DNA from: Cytobacillus depressus | GTDB lineage: Bacteria > Bacillota > Bacilli > Bacillales > Cytobacillaceae | Length of the DNA: 64,000 nt | Direction of reading: 5' to 3' | Assembly: GCF_008923245.1 (NCBI RefSeq) | Contig: NZ_WBOS01000007.1 | Location: forward strand, 62,001 to 126,000 | Part shown: positions 1-9,032 of the stretch, in pieces | Layout: each line of letters starts with the position of its first letter | Position numbering within the stretch: the stretch's first letter is position 1 | Translations under genes and position numbers: made by a program | Notes under the pieces: generated by a model | Told to the model about the DNA's origin: nothing | Databases searched by the model: none | Seen by the model: the letters and a program-made list of their open reading frames with translations, nothing else

Positions 1-882
1 CTTATTTTCATCCTTTTCAACATAAAAATCCTCTGGTCTGACCCCTAGTATTACTTGCCTAGCATGAGAAATCTTTGTTTTCAATAGAGATGACAGGGAA
101 ATAACATCGCCGGTTCCGCTAATTGAAACTTCTTTTAAATTGTCCATTATAGAAGCTGGACATAGATTAATAGGCGGACTTCCTAAAAAACTAGCTACAA
201 ACTCATTATCTGGATAATCATACATCTCTTCGGGTGGACAAAACTGTTGGAACTTCCCATCCTTCATTAATAAAATCTTATCCGAAATACTCATCGCTTC
301 TTCTTGATCATGAGTAACGAAGATTGTTGTGATTTTGACTTCCTGCTGGATTCGTCTAATCTCTTCTCTCATTTCTAGACGGAGCCTAGCATCTAAATTA
401 GATAGAGGTTCATCCAAGAGGAGAATTTTTGGTTTTTTTACTAATGCACGTGCGATTGCCACACGTTGTTGCTGCCCTCCTGATAATTGCCCAGGCTTAC
501 GATCCAATAAATGACCAATTTGCACGAGTGCTGCCATTTCTCTTGCCAACTCTTCTGCTTCCTTATTAGGTACTTTTCTCATCTTTAAAGGAAACATGAT
601 ATTCTTTAAAACAGTTAAATGCGGATACAAGGCATAATTTTGAAATACCATTCCAATTTCACGGTGTTCAGGTTCAATTTTATTCACGAGACGATCTCCA
701 AAAAAGATCTCTCCAGCCGTTGGTTTGTACAATCCGGCCAGCATAAATAATGTTGTACTTTTTCCGCAACCGCTAGGGCCTAGCATGGAAACTAATTCAC
801 CGTCTTTGATCGTCACATTCAGTCGATCAACTGCTGTTGTATTATTAAATTGCATGGTGACATCTTTAAGTTGTACTTCCAA
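1..882 (-). CDS. ABC transporter ATP-binding protein, MalK/UgpC-type (C-terminus outside window)
   Basis: Nucleotide-binding subunit of an ABC importer; it hydrolyses ATP on the inner membrane face to drive uptake. 294 residues are visible and the frame stays open at base 1. The Walker A reads GPSGCGKST, the signature is [15 protein letters not shown], the Walker B LLLDEPLSNLDA, and the switch VTHDQEEA. A partial C-terminal region containing GVRPEDF follows, the TOBE-type extension of the MalK/UgpC/PotA group. I chose the TTG at 880-882 because AGGAGG lies about 7 nt upstream and no ATG does better. The permease and binding-protein genes must lie left of the window, so the substrate (sugar, glycerol phosphate or polyamine) cannot be told here. 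Confidence 0.85.
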   Translation of the reverse strand, partial: MEVQLKDVTMQFNNTTAVDRLNVTIKDGELVSMLGPSGCGKSTTLFMLAGLYKPTAGEIFFGDRLVNKIEPEHREIGMVFQNYALYPHLTVLKNIMFPLKMRKVPNKEAEELAREMAALVQIGHLLDRKPGQLSGGQQQRVAIARALVKKPKILLLDEPLSNLDARLRLEMREEIRRIQQEVKITTIFVTHDQEEAMSISDKILLMKDGKFQQFCPPEEMYDYPDNEFVASFLGSPPINLCPASIMDNLKEVSISGTGDVISLSSLLKTKISHARQVILGVRPEDFYVEKDENK

Positions 883-1006
883 GATCGGACCTCCTACGTA
901 TTTTTCATTTCTATTTCAATATATCATCCGATCCTCTATGTAATATGAAGCATTTGTAAGGTTATTGTTAAGATATGGTTATCTTTGAGTAAAAGTAAAA
1001 GAAAAG

Positions 1007-1041
1007 AAAAAAGGCAGGATTGTATGTAATCCGGCCCTTTT
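1007..1041 (-). terminator. Intrinsic terminator after the 105-residue membrane protein gene
   Basis: Read on the minus strand, an imperfect GC-rich stem (AAAGGGCCGGATT against AATCCTGCCTTT) is followed by a run of T. It lies just downstream of the stop codon at 1060. Confidence 0.6.
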
Positions 1042-1059
1042 CATGTTCTATAATTGATT

Positions 1060-1377
1060 TTAGTTGGTTCTTTTTCTTTTTTGAAATAAGCGTGTGACCC
1101 CATAACCTAATAAAGCAAACAATATATATACAAAAACGTAACCAAGTGCGCTGCTATTTGCCCATAATGAAATAGTTATGACAAAACCGAGGATAGAAAT
1201 AACTAATGGAATGAAAATGTTGCTTTTTAATATGGCCGTTATTACACCTTGTATTAGAAAAATAGCTGGATAAAGAACAATTAGTGAAATGAAGAAATAT
1301 TTGTGATCAGTATGTTGAAAAATCACATCCGTAAAAGAAAAATATCCAATCTTAATAATGGCTATTGCTGGAAGCAT
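1060..1377 (-). CDS. Small hypothetical membrane protein (DUF2651/YbeF-like?)
   Basis: Unrecognised small integral membrane protein with about three hydrophobic segments (roughly residues 26-46, 50-72 and 76-95) and a basic tail RLFQKRKRTN. The layout resembles the small Bacillus YbeF-type proteins, but that is only a resemblance. The ATG at 1377 has no ribosome binding site. Reading upstream in the same frame, GGAGGG precedes an ATA codon at 1411-1413 by about 7 nt, which would add MKRQRLYHFLNI to the N-terminus. An ATA start, or a sequencing error there, is therefore possible. It is monocistronic, with terminators on both sides. Confidence 0.5.
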   Translation of the reverse strand: MLPAIAIIKIGYFSFTDVIFQHTDHKYFFISLIVLYPAIFLIQGVITAILKSNIFIPLVISILGFVITISLWANSSALGYVFVYILFALLGYGVTRLFQKRKRTN

Positions 1378-1508
1378 TATATTTAAAAAATGATATAGAC
1401 GCTGCCTTTTTATCCTTGCTCCCTCCTTTGAGGAATGTAATAAATTTTTCTAATTTAATATTTTCTATAATTAATCTATGTTGATTTTTTCGAAAAGTGC
1501 ATCTAACC

Positions 1509-1547
1509 AAAAAAGCCGGCAGCCTTCCAAGGGGCTAACCGGCTTTA
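1509..1547 (-). terminator. Intrinsic terminator of the amidohydrolase gene
   Basis: On the minus strand AAAGCCGG pairs with CCGGCTTT and the stem runs into TTTTTT, 8 bp past the stop codon at 1555. Confidence 0.85.
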
Positions 1548-1554
1548 AATAGAT

Positions 1555-3171
1555 TTATAGATAGGCATGCTCGTTTTCTGATCGTTCGTAGCAAACCTCA
1601 CCATTAATAATTGTTTGCTCAATATTGGTGGTCAATAATTCATCCGGTTCGATATCGAAGAGATTTTGCGAATACACGGTCATATCTGCATACTTCCCTC
1701 GCGTTAAAGTTCCCTTTACAGCTTCTTCATTAGTCGCCAATGCACCGCCATACGTAAAGATGCGCAATGCTTCTTCCATTGTTAATTTCTCACTTGGATT
1801 ATAGCCGTCATGTGTGTCGTGTGGAGCACGACGAGTAATCGCAGCATGAATGCCTAGCAAAGGTTCAATAGGTTCAACCGGGGCATCGGATCCGCCTGCA
1901 CACATGATGCCTTCGTCTAGCATTGATTTCCACATATACGTATTGTTTGCACGCTCCCAGCCGATTCGGTCCGCAATCCACGGGAAGTCCCCGACGATAA
2001 ATCGCGGTTGGATATCAGCAATAATATGAGGGCTTTTTAATCTATGCATTAAATCCTTGCGAAGTAAAGACGTATGAATGATCCGATCCCTGAAAGCCAC
2101 TTTGGGAAATTGGTCTAACATGTTGAGGACATTTTCCAATGCTTGGTCACCAATCGTATGCACAGCTATTGGCATTTTCGCATCGCGTGCTTCTTTGAAC
2201 AATCGGTATAATTCTTCCACGTGGTGGATTTCACTTCCCGCATTTTCCGGATCATCCTTATACGGAGAAGACAGATGGGCAGTCCTTCCGCCAAAGCTGC
2301 CATCAGCGAAAAACTTGACGGCACCAATTTGCAAGGAAGCATTCCCGTATCCAGCATACATTTTACGCTCAACCAGTTCCTTCACATGAGGATAATAAAT
2401 TAATAGATTACAACGTAAACCAAGCTTTTCGTTGTTTAATAGTTCATCATACATTTTCCATGTTTGATCGATACCACCAAAGGTTCGCAAGTCCTCTGTA
2501 TGGACACTTGTAAGTCCACACCTCGTAGCAATTTGGATCGCCTCTTTTAAGCCTTGTTTATACTGATCGTAACTCGGCTCAGGAATATGCCTTTCAATAA
2601 TTTTTGAGGCAGTTTCAAGCAACAGACCGGTCGGCTTTTTTGTTTGCGGATGAAGCACAACCGTTCCACCATCTGGGATGCTCATATCTCGATGATACCC
2701 TGCTAATTCAAATGCCTTTGTATTTGCTAAATAAACATGGCCGCAAACTCTTGTCAGGAATACAGGGGTATGTGGCGCAACAAGGTCGAGTTCTTCGATA
2801 TTAGGCAAAATGCCCCCAGCAAAACGGTTTTCGTCCCAGCCTCTGCCGAGAACCCACTCCCCTGCAGGAATCTCGGCAACTCGCTCCTTGATTGCTTGCA
2901 GCAGCTCACCCTTTGATTCAATTTTTCCTAAATCGAGATTCATTAATTTAGTAGCAATAGAGGAAAGATGCAAATGACTATCAATTAAACCTGGAGTAAC
3001 CATTTTTCCTTCTAAATCCTTTATCTTTACATCATGACGTCCCCATTGTAAAAGCATATCATCACGGCTTCCCATATCCGTAATCTTTCCATCCTGGACC
3101 ACAACTGCTTCTACTAAAGGCTGATACTGATCAAGCGTGTAAAACTGTCCATTTGTAAAAATTGTTGTCAT
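1555..3171 (-). CDS. Amidohydrolase, YtcJ family
   Basis: 538-residue metal-dependent hydrolase of the amidohydrolase superfamily (YtcJ/AepA-like group), predicted cytoplasmic. Residues 60-70 carry the metal-binding HxH strand TPGLIDSHLHL; later come FFADGSFGGRTA, AVHTIGDQALE, QPRFIVGD and GGSDAPVEP, all typical of YtcJ. The family's natural substrates are poorly known (amides, formimino or cyclic compounds). I placed the start at the ATG at 3171, because AGAGGAG lies 7 nt upstream; an ORF extension to 3276 runs into the tandem-repeat DNA and is not credible. It sits alone between a terminator and the repeat array, with the amino acid importer 470 bp upstream on the same strand. Confidence 0.8.
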   Translation of the reverse strand: MTTIFTNGQFYTLDQYQPLVEAVVVQDGKITDMGSRDDMLLQWGRHDVKIKDLEGKMVTPGLIDSHLHLSSIATKLMNLDLGKIESKGELLQAIKERVAEIPAGEWVLGRGWDENRFAGGILPNIEELDLVAPHTPVFLTRVCGHVYLANTKAFELAGYHRDMSIPDGGTVVLHPQTKKPTGLLLETASKIIERHIPEPSYDQYKQGLKEAIQIATRCGLTSVHTEDLRTFGGIDQTWKMYDELLNNEKLGLRCNLLIYYPHVKELVERKMYAGYGNASLQIGAVKFFADGSFGGRTAHLSSPYKDDPENAGSEIHHVEELYRLFKEARDAKMPIAVHTIGDQALENVLNMLDQFPKVAFRDRIIHTSLLRKDLMHRLKSPHIIADIQPRFIVGDFPWIADRIGWERANNTYMWKSMLDEGIMCAGGSDAPVEPIEPLLGIHAAITRRAPHDTHDGYNPSEKLTMEEALRIFTYGGALATNEEAVKGTLTRGKYADMTVYSQNLFDIEPDELLTTNIEQTIINGEVCYERSENEHAYL

Positions 3172-3201
3172 AGCGTACTCTCCTCTTGTATTATTTGCTG
3201 T

Positions 3202-3600
3202 CATGAACATTGCATAGTGGCCATTTTGTACGTGGTCCACCCAAAACGAGTGCCATGGACCTACCATAGTGACCATTTTTACTGAAGTCCCCTAAAAACG
3301 AGTGCCATGAACGGTTCATAGTTGCCGTTCTAACTGAAATCTCGTAAAAACATATGCCATGAACGGTTCATAGTTGCCGTTTTAACTGAAGTCTCACAAA
3401 AAACGAGTGCCATGAACGATTCATAGTAACCGTTTTGTCTGGAGACCACCAAAATCAAGAGCCATGGACCTCCCATAGTGATCATTTTTCCTGAAGTCCG
3501 CTAAAAGCGAGTTTCATGACTTATTCATAGTGTCCGTTTTGACGGGTGACTCTCCTAAACGAGCGTCATGAACGTTCCATAGTAACTGGATTTGTTCATT
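3202..3600. repeat. Eight-copy imperfect tandem repeat, period 52-53 bp
   Basis: The core CATGAAC or CATGGAC begins at 3202, 3254, 3306, 3358, 3411, 3463, 3515 and 3568, so spacing is 52, 52, 52, 53, 52, 52 and 53 bp. The best units contain the odd palindrome ATGAACGGTTCAT, then AGTTGCCGTT, then ACTGAAGTCTC and a short A-run. Some units instead carry CATGGACCTACCATAG, keeping the dyad with changed arms. The array fills the gap between the amidohydrolase and the ABC importer, and its first unit abuts the amidohydrolase start. Spacing is direct and unit divergence high, unlike CRISPR. Confidence 0.9.
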
Positions 3601-3639
3601 TATTGATTTGCTCTATAATTCGTATTCATTTTCCTCTTT

Positions 3640-4368
3640 TTAATGATTCAACACCTTTGACAGAAAATCTTTCGCCCGCTCCGTCTCTGGATTAGAAAAG
3701 AAATGCTCTGGCGGAGCTATTTCTACAATCTTTCCATCGGCCATGAAGACAATTTGATCACAAATTTCTCGAGCAAACCCCATCTCGTGAGTGACGACCA
3801 CCATCGTCATTCCGCTTGATGCCAAACCTCGAATCGCATCAAGCACCTCCTTGACCATTTCTGGGTCAAGTGCCGAAGTAGGCTCATCAAACAGCATGAC
3901 AGTAGGATTCATTGCTAAGGCACGAGCAATAGCTACACGCTGTTGCTGGCCTCCAGAAAGCTGACCTGGAAATGAATTACATTTGTCTCCTAGCCCTAAT
4001 GATGTCAGTAACTTTTTAGCATCTTCAACCGCTTGATCCTTTGGAATTCTTTTCACCTGTTTAGGAGCAATGGTCACATTCTCAAGAGCGGTCAAATGAG
4101 GATACAGATTAAACGATTGAAACACAAAGCCGATATCAGAACGAAGTTTGTTTATGTTCGTTCGTTTATCGTGAACAGAAGTACCGTCTACGATAATTTC
4201 ACCAGACTGAATGTTCTCAAGTGCATTAATGCTGCGTATAAGTGTGCTTTTCCCAGCCCCGCTGGGTCCGATTAAGGCATATACATGGGATTCTGGTACT
4301 TCCAAGTTAATATCTTGTAGTACATTGTTACTCCCGTAATTTTTATTTACTTGTTTAATTTGAATCAT
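3640..4368 (-). CDS. Polar amino acid ABC transporter, ATP-binding subunit
   Basis: 242-residue ATPase of the GlnQ/HisP type. Walker A is GPSGAGKST (residues 33-41), the Q-loop region [11 protein letters not shown], the signature [15 protein letters not shown], Walker [15 protein letters not shown] and the switch [10 protein letters not shown]. Length is normal for the family. It is the last gene of a three-gene operon (binding protein, permease, ATPase) with 38 bp to the permease. Nearby lysine 6-dehydrogenase suggests a basic amino acid as a substrate, but that is inference only. Confidence 0.9.
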   Translation of the reverse strand: MIQIKQVNKNYGSNNVLQDINLEVPESHVYALIGPSGAGKSTLIRSINALENIQSGEIIVDGTSVHDKRTNINKLRSDIGFVFQSFNLYPHLTALENVTIAPKQVKRIPKDQAVEDAKKLLTSLGLGDKCNSFPGQLSGGQQQRVAIARALAMNPTVMLFDEPTSALDPEMVKEVLDAIRGLASSGMTMVVVTHEMGFAREICDQIVFMADGKIVEIAPPEHFFSNPETERAKDFLSKVLNH

Positions 4369-4406
4369 TGGAAGTCTCCCTTTGCATTTTAGTTAAAAAT
4401 GAAAAG

Positions 4407-5063
4407 TTAATCCGATACGCGATAACGACGTTCTAGTCTATTAATGATATGAGAAAGGAAAAAAGTGATACAGAAGTATATGATTGCAATCGATGTCCAC
4501 ACTTCTAGCGCTTTAAAAGATGTAGCAACTAAATTTTTTGCAACTTGTGTTAAATCAACGACTGAGATGACAGATACTAGAGAAGAATCTTTGATCAATG
4601 TAATAAACTGAGATGCCATAGGAGGTACGACTTTTCGAAATGCTTGCGGCAATATAATAAAGCGCATTGCTTGCATGCTTGTCATGCCCGAAGAGCGGGC
4701 CGCTTCCATTTGACCACGAGGGATCGCTTGAATTCCAGCTCTAACGATTTCCGCAATAAATGCAGCTGAAAAAATACCTAATGCCATAACGCCTGACCAA
4801 AAAGGACCCAATTTCAAAAATTTCCCTAACACGAAGTACATCCACATTAACAGAACGAGTAATGGAACGCCACGGATAAATTCCACATAGCTCACCGCAA
4901 TTGAGGAAATAATCCGATTTTTCGAAACCCGGCAAAGACCTAGCAATATTCCTAAGGGAATGCTTAATAGAAGCGCAAATGCCGAAAGCTCCAAAGTGAT
5001 TAGCAGTCCCTTCATTAATAAACCCCAATTACCCGTAACAACATCCCAACCGGAGCTACCCAT
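4407..5063 (-). CDS. Polar amino acid ABC transporter, permease subunit
   Basis: 218-residue membrane subunit of the HisM/GlnP family with about five membrane segments. The ATPase-contact (EAA) loop is visible around AARSSGMTSMQAMRFIILPQA, and the family-typical ALGIFSAAFIAEIVRAGI and LIKDSSLVSVISVVDL are present. A single permease suggests a homodimeric pore. It lies 45 bp after the binding-protein gene and 38 bp before the ATPase gene. Confidence 0.9.
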   Translation of the reverse strand: MGSSGWDVVTGNWGLLMKGLLITLELSAFALLLSIPLGILLGLCRVSKNRIISSIAVSYVEFIRGVPLLVLLMWMYFVLGKFLKLGPFWSGVMALGIFSAAFIAEIVRAGIQAIPRGQMEAARSSGMTSMQAMRFIILPQAFRKVVPPMASQFITLIKDSSLVSVISVVDLTQVAKNLVATSFKALEVWTSIAIIYFCITFFLSHIINRLERRYRVSD

Positions 5064-5108
5064 CGTTATTAAACCTCCTCATCCCTAACCCCTCCATACA
5101 AAACGTTC

Positions 5109-5930
5109 TTATTTGTCCTGAACTTCGTCAAGCCAATCGGTAGAATTAAACCACTTGTTGATCGATTTCTGATCTTCGAGACCATTTCGATAAGAAGCAA
5201 GGAATGAATTAAGCCATTGAATAGTCGCATGATCATTTAATTGAACAGCTATACCAAGGTTTTCGCTTGACAGTAATTCATAAATTCCGCGAATCGAGTC
5301 ACTATTTCGAGATTCATACATGCGAACGGCTGGGTCATCGCCAACGACAGCATCTGCTTGCCCCTGCTTCACAGCCAATGCAGCATTAGTAAAGCCTTCA
5401 AAATCAAGAACTTCAGCATTTTTAAACAGCTCTTTTGCTAAAAGAGCACTAGTTGACCCTTGGGAGACTGTAATCTTTTTGCCTTTTTTGTCTAAATCTT
5501 GCCAGCCTTTCGTAGTGGTGTCTGTTTTGGGAAGTAAAAGAACTTGACCTGATGTGTAGTATGGATCGGTGAAGCTAACAGCAAGTGCACGATCTCCACG
5601 AATCGTCATCGTCGAAATGACCAAATCAATTTCTCCAGTCTGAAGAGCGGGAATAAGACCGCTAAACTCAAAATCTCTGAATTCAACTTCCACATTTAAC
5701 GCTTTTCCTATCGCACGGCCAAGGTCCATATCATAACCAATAAAATCTCCCTTTTTATCCTTCATCTCAAAAGGAGCATAGCCGGCAGAAGTTCCAATCA
5801 CTAGCTTTTTCTTATCCAATACTTTTTGAATCGTTGAAGGGACGCTTACTCCTGTACCAGCATCTTTCGTACACCCCGTCATAAACGCTAAAAGAATTAC
5901 TAAAAATAATAACAACACTTTCCTCATCAT
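5109..5930 (-). CDS. Polar amino acid ABC transporter, substrate-binding lipoprotein
   Basis: 273-residue type 3 solute-binding protein. The N-terminus has a basic stretch, a hydrophobic core and the lipobox MTGC (Cys20), so it should be lipid-anchored on the outer membrane face. The family core follows: KLVIGTSAGYAPFEMKD, IGYDMDLGRAIGKALN, FSGLIPALQTGEIDLVISTMTI and QADAVVGDDPA. Two ATG codons lie in tandem; GGGGGA precedes them by 3 or 6 nt, so the second (5927) may be used. It heads the importer operon, with a 370-bp leader before the conserved element at 6301. Confidence 0.9.
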   Translation of the reverse strand: MMRKVLLLFLVILLAFMTGCTKDAGTGVSVPSTIQKVLDKKKLVIGTSAGYAPFEMKDKKGDFIGYDMDLGRAIGKALNVEVEFRDFEFSGLIPALQTGEIDLVISTMTIRGDRALAVSFTDPYYTSGQVLLLPKTDTTTKGWQDLDKKGKKITVSQGSTSALLAKELFKNAEVLDFEGFTNAALAVKQGQADAVVGDDPAVRMYESRNSDSIRGIYELLSSENLGIAVQLNDHATIQWLNSFLASYRNGLEDQKSINKWFNSTDWLDEVQDK

Positions 5931-6042
5931 ACTTCCCCCTCAAATAAGAATAATTACGAATGTCCATTTGCATGGGATGTTCAACAGTTAAAGGCCTGTC
6001 CACTAGCAATTTAACTGTGGATTCGAAACAAACGGAAATCAT

Positions 6043-6300
6043 CTCCTACCTTTTACATTAAAGCTCATCTAACTTAATTAGCCTCCTTTTACTAGTACAC
6101 TTGTTTTATATAAACCAGTAAATAACCGGATTATATTTAATAGATTTTTAGAGAATTCCTTTAAATCAATGCTTAATTTTCTGTAGCTTTCTGCATATTA
6201 TCTTAGGGAAATCTTTCTCATAAATTTTCATGTCGCACCGGACTATTTATACTTTAAAATCTTAAATTTATTATTGTTTATATAGTAATTCTATAATTAA
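6043..6300. other. AT-rich leader region upstream of the amino acid importer
   Basis: With the flanking bases this is a gap of about 460 bp between the binding-protein start (5930) and the lysine 6-dehydrogenase terminator. It is AT-rich and has no convincing ORF. Apart from the 56-bp element at 6301-6356 I recognise no riboswitch or T-box. Confidence 0.5.
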
Positions 6301-6356
6301 TTGTAAATTATAACTTTTCGGAATTATATGTATATTATAAACAAAAATAGATTAAA
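6301..6356. repeat. 56-bp duplicated intergenic element, copy A
   Basis: This segment matches 7669-7724 at 48 of 56 positions without gaps. It begins TTGTAAATTAT, has TTTTCGGAAT in the middle and ends ACAAAAATAGAT. Copy A lies upstream of the amino acid importer. A plus-strand reading gives TTGTAA, 17 nt, TTATAT, a weak sigma-A-like promoter. The likely role is a shared operator or promoter for the importer and the lysine dehydrogenase/regulator pair. Confidence 0.7.
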
Positions 6357-6391
6357 GTAAAAATAAATTTTTGTATTACTTATCAATATAG

Positions 6392-6423
6392 AAAAACACC
6401 CTCCTTCGCCTGAACAGAGGGTG
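6392..6423 (-). terminator. Intrinsic terminator of the lysine 6-dehydrogenase gene
   Basis: On the minus strand CACCCTC and GAGGGTG form a 7-bp stem followed directly by TTTTT, 8 bp past the stop codon. Confidence 0.85.
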
Positions 6424-6431
6424 CTGAGAAC

Positions 6432-7604
6432 TTATGCATTGACTGCAGATTTTTCTTGTTTCTCAATCTCAGTAATAATAATATTTCTCTTTGACATTTC
6501 TTCGATATATTCCTTCCCTGGTACAATTTGCTCTGGAGGATGTACGCCTTTTTTAATAATTGTTTCATTTCCAATCATTTGCGCTACAACAGAAATGGTA
6601 TTGGCAGTCGCCCGTGCCATGGCCGTTACGTTATTTGCCCGATCTTTAAATGTCGTCATTTCATATTCGTACGCCGTTTTTTGGCCATTTTTCTCGCCTT
6701 TAACAATTACACGAAGTAATACGGCATCATCTTTATCCTTTAAGTCGACAATCGGGTCAAGAACCTTTAATAGTACTTCTCTAGGTTTCACCGTTTGCCC
6801 TCTTACCTCCACCTCATAATCGTTACGGGTCAGATTAAGGTCAACGAGCAATTTGAATTTCTCGGCATGACCTGGGTAGCGGATCGTTTTATATTCTAAT
6901 TCATCTAATTGTGGGTATGAATAAGGCAGCGTCGAAGTCCCGCCAGATGTATGAAAGGCTTCTAATGGACCAAATTGCTCAAAATAAATTTTTTCCACTT
7001 CTGATAGTGAAGGGACTTCCTGCTTTACTCCGTTGCGGATGATTAAAGATGAATCTGTATAGTGATCAAATAATCCTTCCATTGAAAAAACATGATTATA
7101 TTCTAGCGGGGCTTCAGGTTTAACAGGGATCCCGCCAACATACATTTTGATTGATTCGATTTTGTCAAGCTTGCTTCCGCCGTAGCCCGCCAAAATATTA
7201 ATCATACCGGGCGCAACTCCTAAATCAGGGATTATCGTTGATTGTGAAGTTTCCGCCTTTTCCTTCAACTCCATTATCCGATCAGTTATATGACCAATAT
7301 GTCCGCCGAGGTCAACGGAACTTACTCCCACTTCAATAGCTGTTCTCGCTACAATTTCATTGAAAGAGTAAAATAATGCATTGACAACAACATCATATTG
7401 ACGTATAAATTGTGCAAGCTCTTTTCGATTACCGGCATCGACTGAAAACGCCTTTATCTTTGGTGACTGAAGCTGAAAGCAGACTTGTTGCGCACGGGCA
7501 AAATCAATATCCCCTAACCCTACTGCCTCAACTCCAGCACTTTGCACTAAATCACGGGCCACTTCTTTCCCCATTAATCCAGATCCTAATACAGCTACTT
7601 TCAT
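6432..7604 (-). CDS. lysDH: L-lysine 6-dehydrogenase (saccharopine-dehydrogenase-like fold)
   Basis: 390 residues. It resembles closely, as I recall it, the Geobacillus lysine 6-dehydrogenase, which oxidatively deaminates the epsilon-amino group of L-lysine with NAD+ to give aminoadipate semialdehyde (as piperideine-6-carboxylate). The N-terminal Rossmann motif is GSGLMG (residues 7-12). Shared blocks include [66 protein letters not shown] and [19 protein letters not shown] precedes the ATG by 7 nt. It is divergent from a CdaR-type regulator, with repeat copy B between them. Substrate choice is inferred from similarity; another saccharopine-dehydrogenase-like activity cannot be excluded. Confidence 0.75.
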   Translation of the reverse strand: MKVAVLGSGLMGKEVARDLVQSAGVEAVGLGDIDFARAQQVCFQLQSPKIKAFSVDAGNRKELAQFIRQYDVVVNALFYSFNEIVARTAIEVGVSSVDLGGHIGHITDRIMELKEKAETSQSTIIPDLGVAPGMINILAGYGGSKLDKIESIKMYVGGIPVKPEAPLEYNHVFSMEGLFDHYTDSSLIIRNGVKQEVPSLSEVEKIYFEQFGPLEAFHTSGGTSTLPYSYPQLDELEYKTIRYPGHAEKFKLLVDLNLTRNDYEVEVRGQTVKPREVLLKVLDPIVDLKDKDDAVLLRVIVKGEKNGQKTAYEYEMTTFKDRANNVTAMARATANTISVVAQMIGNETIIKKGVHPPEQIVPGKEYIEEMSKRNIIITEIEKQEKSAVNA

Positions 7605-7668
7605 ATGATGCTACCTCCTTATATTTGCTAGAATTCACCGTAATTTATAGTTAAAGATGCTGATCTTA

Positions 7669-7724
7669 TTGTAAATTATTAATTTTCGGAATAATATATA
7701 CATAATACACAAAAATAGATAAAA
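7669..7724. repeat. 56-bp duplicated intergenic element, copy B
   Basis: Second copy of the element at 6301-6356 (48/56 identical, same orientation). It lies in the 195-bp gap between lysine 6-dehydrogenase (minus) and the CdaR-type regulator (plus). A plus-strand reading gives TTGTAA, 17 nt, TAATAT, a plausible promoter for the regulator and possible operator for both genes. Confidence 0.7.
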
Positions 7725-7799
7725 TAAATGGTGTAATATTTGTTTTTTTTTCCAAAGCGAAAGCTTGCAGGTTGAAAAACAAAGGAAGGACGGCAAACA

Positions 7800-8972
7800 A
7801 TGAAAATACTTGAACATATTGCACAAGATATTGTTGAAAAGACAAGTGAAATTTTGCAGTATCCGATTAGTATAACGGATGATAAAGGGTATATCATTGG
7901 AGCAACGGACAAATCCCGCATTGGAATTTTTCATGAGCCTTCACTTGAGGTGATTAAGAAGAATATTATGATAGATTGCAAGAGTGAAATTGAAAAAAGA
8001 ATCTTGCCAGGTGTTTCTGTTCCCATAAAGTTCAATAGTAAGGTAATCGGAGTACTTGGGGTTGTAGGCGAACCGAGAGAAGTTGAGAAATATGGTCAAT
8101 TGGTTAAAAATCAAGTTGAAATGTTGTGTCAGGAAGCCTTTAGGAAAGAAATGGTCGAATTAAAAGAAAAAATGATTGAAGTCTTTGTTCATCAAATCAT
8201 CCACTATAAAGAAAATGAAGAAAACGACCACATTTTAAATTACGCCAACTTGTTAGATATTGAGATGGACAAGGATCAAGTATGTCTACTAATCGATATA
8301 CATTCTCTTTCTGAAAAAATTTCTGCTGGTAATTTCCCGTTAGCCTATTTTCAAAGAGAAGTTTTGGACTTTCTAAATTTATTATTTCAAGAAAACAAAG
8401 GAGATATTGTCTCGTTTTTAAATATTGAACGCTTTATCATTATTAAATCATTGCCTTTTTATGATTCGTATTCATCTTTTATGAAAAGATTGGACGAAAA
8501 ACTTGGGAAGTTAAATTCATTTCTAGAGTCAAAGTATCAGGTTTCTGCCTGTATGGCCGTTGGAGATATTAGTCACGGAATAAAGGAAGTTTCCGAGTCT
8601 TATAATAATGCAAAAAAAGCTATGAGTATCGGAATTAGCTCAAGTCAAACTTCTAATATATATATATATAATGAACGAGAAATTATGCTTCATCTCTTGC
8701 CAAAAGATCTCTCAGCAACCTATAGGAAAAAGCTGATGAAGATCATTGCTCCATTAGTCGAACATGATAGTTATGATGTTCTATCTTCCACTTTTATCGC
8801 TTATTGTAAAAATAATATGAAATTAAGTGAGGCTTCTAGAAGTTTGTACATACATCGAAACACAACGATTTATCGACTTGAAAGAATTAGTGAGATCACG
8901 TCTCTTAATACGAGCAATTTTGAACATTGTATGCTCTTGTATACCGCTATTCAGTGCTACGAGGAAAAATAA
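7800..8972 (+). CDS. CdaR/PucR-family transcriptional regulator (first copy)
   Basis: 390-residue regulator. Residues about 4-135 form a sugar-diacid-recognition-type sensor (HIAQDIVEKTSEILQYPISI, GVLGVVGEP). A middle GGDEF-like region follows, then a C-terminal PucR-type helix-turn-helix (ASRSLYIHRNTTIYRLERI). Related CdaR-type proteins sense small carboxylates or amino acids and activate adjacent catabolic genes. It is divergent from lysine 6-dehydrogenase and precedes the NSS transporter, so it probably controls one or both. It is paralogous to the regulator at 13522; the two share the same domain order and many aligned residues. Confidence 0.85.
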   Translation: MKILEHIAQDIVEKTSEILQYPISITDDKGYIIGATDKSRIGIFHEPSLEVIKKNIMIDCKSEIEKRILPGVSVPIKFNSKVIGVLGVVGEPREVEKYGQLVKNQVEMLCQEAFRKEMVELKEKMIEVFVHQIIHYKENEENDHILNYANLLDIEMDKDQVCLLIDIHSLSEKISAGNFPLAYFQREVLDFLNLLFQENKGDIVSFLNIERFIIIKSLPFYDSYSSFMKRLDEKLGKLNSFLESKYQVSACMAVGDISHGIKEVSESYNNAKKAMSIGISSSQTSNIYIYNEREIMLHLLPKDLSATYRKKLMKIIAPLVEHDSYDVLSSTFIAYCKNNMKLSEASRSLYIHRNTTIYRLERISEITSLNTSNFEHCMLLYTAIQCYEEK

Positions 8973-8984
8973 AAAAGATAGTAG

Positions 8985-9032
8985 AAACAAACAAACCTGA
9001 AAACAAATTCTATCAGGTTTGTTTGTTTTTTT
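8985..9032 (+). terminator. Intrinsic terminator of the first CdaR-type regulator
   Basis: Perfect 15-bp stem AACAAACAAACCTGA with its complement, followed by a T-run. Confidence 0.9.

Noticed and set aside
3172..3276. N-terminal extension of the amidohydrolase
   Set aside because: The extension is translated tandem-repeat DNA; the ATG at 3171 has a proper ribosome binding site and a family-like N-terminus.
3202..3600. CRISPR array
   Set aside because: Repeats are contiguous and imperfect along their whole length, with no unique spacers, and there are no cas genes nearby.
5812..6042. 76-residue minus-strand ORF
   Set aside because: It overlaps the signal peptide of the binding protein in another frame and has no family-like content.
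7635..7934. Minus-strand ORFs across the regulator start
   Set aside because: They run antisense to the CdaR-type regulator and through the conserved non-coding element.
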